This document shows, in pieces, positions 57,940 through 64,000 of a DNA stretch of 64,000 bases (the first letter of the stretch is position 1; each line of letters begins with the position of its first letter). The notes under the pieces are model-generated. The model ran no database searches. It was not told the DNA's origin and saw only the letters and a program-made list of their open reading frames with translations. The stretch is from Poecilobothrus nobilitatus (Eukaryota; Arthropoda; Insecta; Diptera; Dolichopodidae). The translations under genes were made by a program, and so were the position numbers. The stretch is from positions 226,343,535 to 226,407,534 of the forward strand of contig OX352772.1 of the NCBI GenBank assembly GCA_947095535.1, given 5' to 3'.

Positions 57940-59884
57940 ATGGAATTTAAATGTAACATGGAAAATTGCACCATTACTGATAAAAAGTGTAAATTTGTTG
58001 TTTGTAAAGCTTTCTGTAAGAGAAAGTTGCATGGTGTCTGTATAGGAGCAGCAGGGATTGGTATCACTCTTCTTTGGATAACTGGTTCATTTGTGATGAT
58101 TGCCAACACCATGAATCACTATTTACAAGCGTATATGATAATTTAAGTAACTTTTTTGTCAATATGAATGATAAAAACATGGGTTTATTAAGCAAAGCAA
58201 TATTAGTTATTGATTCAAACTGAAATTCTTTTAATGACATGGCAAAATCATTTGATTCAATATGTAATCAAATTGCTGCTAAATCAACTCAAAATAATGA
58301 TGTGTTCCGAATTTAAAAATATGATCTATTAAATGATCTATTAACTGAGATTTCTGCCCAGCTCACTGTTCCAGATAAAATTGACAGTATGGAAGCTACG
58401 ATTATTAAACATTTAGATTCAGTTCATCAGGAGTTTTCTACTACCAACGCAGAAATTATTCAAAATATTTGCTCTGAATTTCATAATACGCGACTACTTG
58501 GTGAAGTGCTAACATCTGATAAAACTGGAATTGTACTAGATACTTCCGATAAAATTATTCAAACTGATTCTAACACTCCTATTGTATGTGATAAAAATGT
58601 ACAGACTGAGTCAATCATTTTACATAAATTTGGAACACAATGGACGGAAGAAGAGCGGAGTAGAAGGATTACAAAACTTATTCAATGCACTAATTCTTCT
58701 CCTATAAGTGATGTTATCACTCGTCCATCTTTGTAAAGGTCGTTCCGACTTCCTTTAGTGAAATTAAATTATCTGAGTTTCTGAAGAGGGAATTCAACAT
58801 TAGTTCGATTATCTGTACTAATTTAACACCGAAGAGGATAAAAAGAAATAGAATTAAATATCATTGTTTTCTCATCTCTGGATCTGTTTACAGTTTGAGG
58901 ATTTGGAACAAAATTGGTGCTGTAATTGAAAAACGGAAACCTGAGATCAAAGGTGAATCAAAAAATGATTTAAAAATACTTTCATTCAATACAGATGTAG
59001 ATTATTCATTAAAAAATGTTAAAATAACTGATAAACCTCCTATAAATACTAATTAATTTTAATCTAAAAAGTTTACTTGATTTGTCTTTTCCTATGCCTT
59101 CTTCTAAATCTTCTAATTCTAATACTAATCCAAATAATAATATTAACCCCATTAACTCTAACAATAATTTAACTTCTAATTCTATAAATCTATCTAGAAT
59201 TTCTATTAATAATCAAACTATTAAAAATCATACTAATTTTAATCCAACTACTAATAATAAACAAAGTATAAAAACTCTTACTAAACGTAATACTATCTCT
59301 AATTATAACGTTAATTTTCATACCAATTCTATAAAAGCTCTTTCTAATAATAACAACGTAACAAATTCTTCTATTAGTCGCCATTCCATTAAAGCCACTT
59401 CTTCTAATTCTAACAATTTTCCTAAATCATCTAATAAACTTGTTAGGGATTCTTATTTAAAAACAAACTTTCTAAATTTAAAAAATCGGTTTCCAACAAG
59501 CTCAATAAGCATCATAACTTTGTTCAAGATGAAACTATCATGGCTCATAGTAAGGGCTCTAACTTAAACACAACTGAAACTTCTAACAAAACATTATCAA
59601 AAATTACTTCTAGCACCTCTTCTTCTGTGCGAACTGAAATAGAGGCTAACTTCTCTGCTGATAATTCTAATGATTCTTTATTACTAAACCGTAACGTTAC
59701 TCCACCTATTTTAGATCCTCTTTTACCACATGTTGTTAAACTTATCCAGAAGGCTCTTCATGATAATAATAATAACAGCAGATACGTTTTGGCTAGGTTA
59801 AGGGACAGTAAAATATTTGAAAATGTTAGACTATATCTTGCATATCTTCATGATAAATCTAACGACGTTTGCATTGGTGGTTAG
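57940..59884 (+). pseudogene. LINE ORF1 with PHD-like finger (N3)
   Basis: 57940-58146 starts MEFKCNMENCTITDK and VVCKAFCKRKLHGVC, a PHD-type finger; a frameshift near 58050 removes its C-terminal half. 58389-58736 is an acidic coil-forming region. About 58735-59055 reads FLKREFNISSIICTNLTPK and HCFLISGSVYSLRIWNKI, an RRM-like segment seen after PHD fingers in such proteins. 59082-59567 is a long Ser/Asn-rich region, and 59540-59884 ends with an Asn-rich tract and RYVLARLRDSKIFENVRLY. CR1-clade ORF1 proteins combine PHD fingers with RNA-binding regions; no esterase motif is seen. Confidence 0.65.
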
Positions 59885-60052
59885 TTTTGCCACCAATGCA
59901 AACTAAAAAATAGCGATTCAGCGATTCAGCTAAAATAGCGATTCAGCAAGAAGGTTTGGCCACCGATATTAACGAGTTACGTAATATTTTTTTAAGATAT
60001 CATGAAACATTTAACATATCCGCTGATAGTGGTCTAACTGATTTGCAATCGT

Positions 60053-62322
60053 ATGCTTCACATATTTCATCAAACGGGATGTACTTTCATCAAAGTACAA
60101 GAAAAAATAATGGTAAGTACTTTCGTCCCCTTTCTAGCCAAAAGAAATCTAGTTAACATCAGTCTTTTGCCATCTGTTTCTGAATCACACACAAAGGATG
60201 CTTTTAAATTATTTATTTATTATCAAAATGTAAGAGGTTTACGTACAAAAACTAAAAAGATTTTTTTAAATTCTTCACTTTTAGATTTTGATGTTTTTGT
60301 TTTAACGGAAACTTGGCTTACTTCATCAATTAATAATCTTGAAATTTTCCCTTGGTCTTTTACTGTCTATAGGAATGACAGATATGATTATCTTTTTTCT
60401 CATAATGTTCCAAGAGGTGGTGGTGTATTAATAGCTGTAAAAAATACATTCTCTTCCTCGCAATTCTTAGTTACTCAGTGCGATTTGTCTGAAATTATGG
60501 AAATTATTGCCATTAAAATTGAATTGCAGTTGATAAATGTTATTATCACTAACTGTTATATTCCTCCTGGGTCCAGTATTGAAGTATATACGAAGTATAT
60601 ATCAGAAATTAATTTTATAATTAGTGATCTCAACACCAATGATAATATTATACTATGTGGTGATTTTAATCTACCTAATATTAAATAGATTGCACATGAA
60701 GAGGAAGCTTATTTTGTACCATATGAATTAGTTAGTAATATTGAGTGTTTTGTAATCGATTCTTTTAATTCTTTTAATTTTCAACAGGTATCCTCGGTTT
60801 ACAATAATCGTGGGAGGCAGTTAGACTTACTATTTACTTCAAACTGGAATAAATTAGTTACTATTACTTGTCCATTTGAACTCGTCTATATTTCCTTATA
60901 TAATTTCTATAGAATCCTTCATTCAATTATTCCACAACATATTCCTTTAGTTATTGATAAAATTAACGAAACTTGTCTGCCTTGGACTTGGAAACTTGTC
61001 CACCTTTACCAGAAATCTTAAGAAATAAAAAAATAAAAAAAATAAAGCCTGGCGTAAATTCATTAAAAGCAATAATAATCATGACTTTAAAGATTTTATT
61101 ATTTGATTTAATGATTTCAAGTCAATGTCTAATAATATTTACTTTAACTATGTGCGGAATATGTCTTCGGATATTAAAGCTAATCCAAAACTCTTTTGGA
61201 AATTTGTCAATTCTAAAAGAAAATCTGATCAATATCCCACTTGTATGAATTATAAGAACTCTAACAGTAGTGATTCTAAAGTGATTTCTTAATTTTTCCT
61301 TGATTTTTTTTCAGTCAGTTACGCTCTGCCTGCGTTTTCTTTAAATAGAGATTATTTCTGCCACTTAGCTAACTTTCCTAAAACAACGCTTACTAATATT
61401 CATATTGATTCTAATGTGGTCTTAAAGTACTTACAAAAGCTTGATAATAATTCTAATCCGGGTATTAATGGTATTCCAAACATTATTTTAAAAAAATGTT
61501 CGATATCATTATGTGGTCCCCTTTCTATCTTATTTAATTTTTCTTCGATTTCTGGTATTTTTGCTTCTATCTGGAAAACTTCTCTTATTAAGCCTTTTCA
61601 CAAAAAAAATTTTAAAAATGATGTAACAAATTATCGCCCAATTGCGAAACTATCATCTATTCCCAAACTTTTTGAATTGATCATATTTGATTCTATTTAT
61701 GATCATTGTACTTGCTTTTTATCTCCTTATCAACACGACTTTGTTAAGCATAAATCAACTGTTACTAATCTTATTGAATCCACCTCTACTTTCATTAATA
61801 ACATGGAGGATGGTTTTCAAACAGATAATATAACAGATAATAATATTGTAATTCAAACAGATTGATATGAACCGATTTTAATAAAGCTTTTGACCTTGTT
61901 CCGCGCAATATTATTATTTTTAAGTTGCAAAAACTAGGATTCCCCATTTTTTCCATTAATTGGGTTCACTCCTATCTTTCCGAACGTAGGTATAGAATGT
62001 CTTTTAGATCAGCGACATCTTCTGAATTCTACTGTTCATTATTTCCATTAATGATGTTACTTTGTTAATACTCAATTGCCATATTAAAATTTACGCCGAT
62101 GATATGAAAATCTTCCTCAAAATTAAAAATTTAAAAGATGCTTTAGCTTTGCAAATTGATCTTAATCGATTTTATGATTGGTGTTGCAATAATAATCTTC
62201 AACTTAACGTTAATAAATGTGCATTAATTACTTTTACACGTCGTTCATGCGCAATCTGGTATTCCTATTCTTTCAATAACCTAACTATTCCTAAAGTTGT
62301 GTCTTTGTACTTGTTTGGTTAG
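60053..62322 (+). pseudogene. LINE ORF2: endonuclease and reverse transcriptase (N3)
   Basis: 60053-60688 (211 codons) holds the endonuclease N-terminus: FIYYQNVRGLRTKTKK, FVLTETWLTSS, RGGGVLIAVKN and ILCGDFNLPNIK. Later endonuclease sequence is frame-broken (GRQLDLLFTSNW near 60820). RT starts at 61416 with LQKLDNNSNPGINGIPNIILKK, then NYRPIAKLSSIPKLFE, DFVKHKSTVTNLIE; an insertion duplicates part of the NNMEDGFQTD region near 61820-61860. The QGSH motif is disrupted near 62030. 62062-62322 has IKIYADDMKIFLKI and WCCNNNLQLNVNKC. YADD is intact. Confidence 0.83.
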
Positions 62323-62641
62323 ACCTAACTTGGAATATGCTTCCCAGGTATGGAGCCCATTTTATATGAATATTATAGATTATATTATTATATAATTATT
62401 ATAAATAGAATAGACCTGACCTGAGGATTCTTAATTGAACTTATTTTGTTGTAATTTATAGTTAGATTTTTATTTCAATTAATTATTAATTGTAATTTAT
62501 CTTTTCTTTTTTTTTCATTTAATTATTATTAATTAGTTGTTATTTGATTTTTTGTTTAATTTTAGCTTTAAAGTAGATTAAGTATTTTTTTTATTGTAAC
62601 TTGCTTGATTTAAGTTCGTATTAAATAAATAAATAAATAAA

Positions 62642-63600
62642 CCAGCACCTAACGCGAAATTACTTGCATCCGTGGTTAAAATAAATTTATTTTCAAAATC
62701 TAGGTAGATTAAAATAGGATCCGTAGTTATTAAAATTTTTAGTCTATTAAAAGCTTCTTTATGTTCAAGATTATTGATGTCGATTCGTTTTCCTTTTTTC
62801 AAACAGGTTGTAATAGGTTTTGCAATTTTTGCAAAATCTTTTATGAATTTCCTGCAATAACCCACTAAACCTAAGAAACTTTTTATTTGTTTAGGAGATT
62901 TTGGAATTGGAAATTTGTTAATAGCTTCTATTTGTTAGGGTTAGGTTTTATTCCCTTTGTTGTTATTATATGACCCAAGAACTCTGTTTCTTGTTTCATA
63001 AATTCGCTTTTATTAAGGTGTATCTTTAAATTAGCGTCTTAAAGTCTTTTAAGAATTTTACGTAAGGTATCGAAATGTTCTTACTTGTACTGAAAATAAT
63101 TATATCATCTAGGTAAACATAGCACTGTTTACTTATGAAATCTTTCAGAATTGAGTTCATCAGCCTTTGAAAAGTTGCGAATTGAGTTCATCAGAAAAGT
63201 TGCAGGAGCATTCTTAAGATTCCGAATGGCATCCTTACGAATTCATAATAGCCACAGTTAGTACTGAACGCAGTTTTCTTAATATCCTCTTTATCGACTT
63301 CAATTTGGTGGAATTCCTTGGCTAAATAAAGGGTGGTAAAACACATAGCACGACCTAGTTTATCTAGTATGTCATCTATGTTGGGTATAGGAAACTTGTC
63401 ATCTACAGTGACATTATTGAGTTTCCTATAGTCAATGACCAAACGCCATTTTTGTTCCCCAGATGCATCCATCCTTTTAGGGACAACCCATAAAGGTGCT
63501 GAATATGGCGAGCCACTATGTTTGATTATACCCTGTTCTAACATCTCTTCAATTTGTTTATTAAGCTCTGTACGATGTACTTCAGCGTATCAGTAAATTT
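62642..63600 (-). pseudogene. pol: Reverse transcriptase and RNase H start
   Basis: 63191-63544 is open for 117 codons: [52 protein letters not shown] (the catalytic aspartate of LDLAKGF is replaced by tyrosine), [11 protein letters not shown] 35-40-bp local duplication near 63145-63200 breaks the frame. After it [15 protein letters not shown] (about 63110) keeps the YxDD aspartates. 62642-62865 gives [19 protein letters not shown] and [15 protein letters not shown], the connection and RNase H start. Confidence 0.83.
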
Positions 63601-63799
63601 TAGTATAAATAGGTATTTCATTTACCGTATTTATTTTATGTTTGATTTCATGGGTAAATGTCAAATCATCACCTTTTTGATAGAAGACTTTACTGAAATT
63701 TCTTATAATTTCCAAAAGTTCGCTTATTGTTTGGTTGATGATCACACCTTATATTATTTTCACCTTCTTATTTTCAATAATTCTTTAATAGGTACAGGA

Positions 63800-64000
63800 G
63801 TATGATATTCATTCTCTTCATTTTCGTTGAAATAAAGTGGAATTTCATTGCCTGTATTTAATTTCATATTTTATTTCGAAAATCAATTAGTGGTTCTAGG
63901 GGTGTAAGTATGTTATTCCCAATTAAACCGTCAAATTTATCATGAAAATAAATTTCAAAAAAGTCTATCTTTTTATCTGAATCAAATTCGAGAAAACTGT
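63800..64000 (-). pseudogene. pol: Protease C-terminal remnant
   Basis: Near 63945-63910 the minus strand reads FDGLIGNNIL, the conserved element close to the protease C-terminus, parallel to MDGQIGNNLL at 31978-32010 in copy 2. Between it and RT (63600-63800) the frame is broken by stops. The active-site loop would lie beyond the window. Confidence 0.65.

Larger units (their letters stand above)
57880..62640 (+). mobile_element. CR1-like LINE copy N3, longest copy
   Basis: Plus-strand LINE with a PHD-type ORF1 (57940-59884), ORF2 (60053-62322) and a TAAA microsatellite end (62617-62640). Immediately after the end, minus-strand errantivirus RNase H sequence begins, so the 3' end is nested in an errantivirus. 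The 5' end is approximate. The RT C-terminal domain is lost by an internal deletion near 62320. Confidence 0.83.
62641..64000 (-). mobile_element. Errantivirus upstream half (RT and protease end), cut by window edge
   Basis: Minus-strand pol resembling copy 2. It is cut at 62641 by the TAAA end of LINE N3, in the RNase H start ([12 protein letters not shown]). The part to the right runs out of the window. It probably belongs to copy 3 (41612-45940), whose RNase H starts a few residues further on. Confidence 0.8.

Noticed and set aside
58165..58300. Possible extension of ORF1 reading between 58146 and 58389
   Set aside because: Frame is interrupted several times; only the flanking pieces are supported.

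Overview
This window is eukaryotic, strongly A+T-rich intergenic DNA that looks like an insect, most probably dipteran, transposon graveyard. I found no host gene, rRNA gene or intact canonical tRNA gene. The dipteran call rests on element types: Ty3/gypsy elements with an F-type env (errantivirus group), INE-1/DINE-1-like elements with TATACCC ends and CCGTCCGTCCGTCC tracts, Jockey-like and CR1-like LINEs, and Helitrons ending in CTAG|T. All coding regions read as decayed: stops, frameshifts, internal deletions and lost catalytic residues are frequent.

Layout. 1-9.2 kb: three copies of one Jockey-like LINE (A minus, B minus, C plus), a Helitron 3' part inserted in copy A, a 200-base assembly gap, and a large inverted duplication (about 1825-3896 against 7320-9223 plus 17104-17270). 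9224-17103: a complete LTR-bounded errantivirus copy (minus strand, TATA target-site duplication) lacking gag but keeping RT, RNase H, integrase and env; a CR1-like LINE is nested in its pol. 17.6-23.7 kb: a minus-strand LINE with ORF1 and ORF2, its endonuclease split by a 2.5-kb Helitron that carries about 145-bp tandem repeats. 23.7-25.1 kb: a tRNA-like SINE candidate, another Helitron-type end and a local duplication. 25139-29425: a second kind of gypsy element with a proline-tRNA-like primer site, its 5' LTR split by a 966-bp insertion. 29.4-30.6 kb: an integrase fragment and a diverged tandem array.

30.6-39.0 kb: errantivirus copy 2 (plus; gag, protease, RT, RNase H, integrase, env) with a CR1-like LINE nested in env. 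41.2-45.9 kb: downstream half of errantivirus copy 3 (minus; env, integrase, RNase H), env split by a DINE-like element. 47.1-50.2 kb: the best preserved Jockey-like LINE. 50.4-55.4 kb: a second DINE-like element split by a further minus-strand LINE. 57.9-62.6 kb: the longest CR1-like LINE, with both ORFs. 62641-64000: RT and protease end of an errantivirus, minus strand, plausibly the other half of copy 3, which would then be split by about 16.7 kb of later insertions.

Nothing here reads as a cooperating gene system. The interest lies in the nesting order, the inverted duplication that dates one insertion, the recurring roughly 145-bp arrays inside rolling-circle elements, the repeated CR1-like LINE insertions into errantiviruses, and env remnants in all errantivirus copies. 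Accumulation in a heterochromatic, possibly piRNA-producing locus is an inference that sequence alone cannot test.
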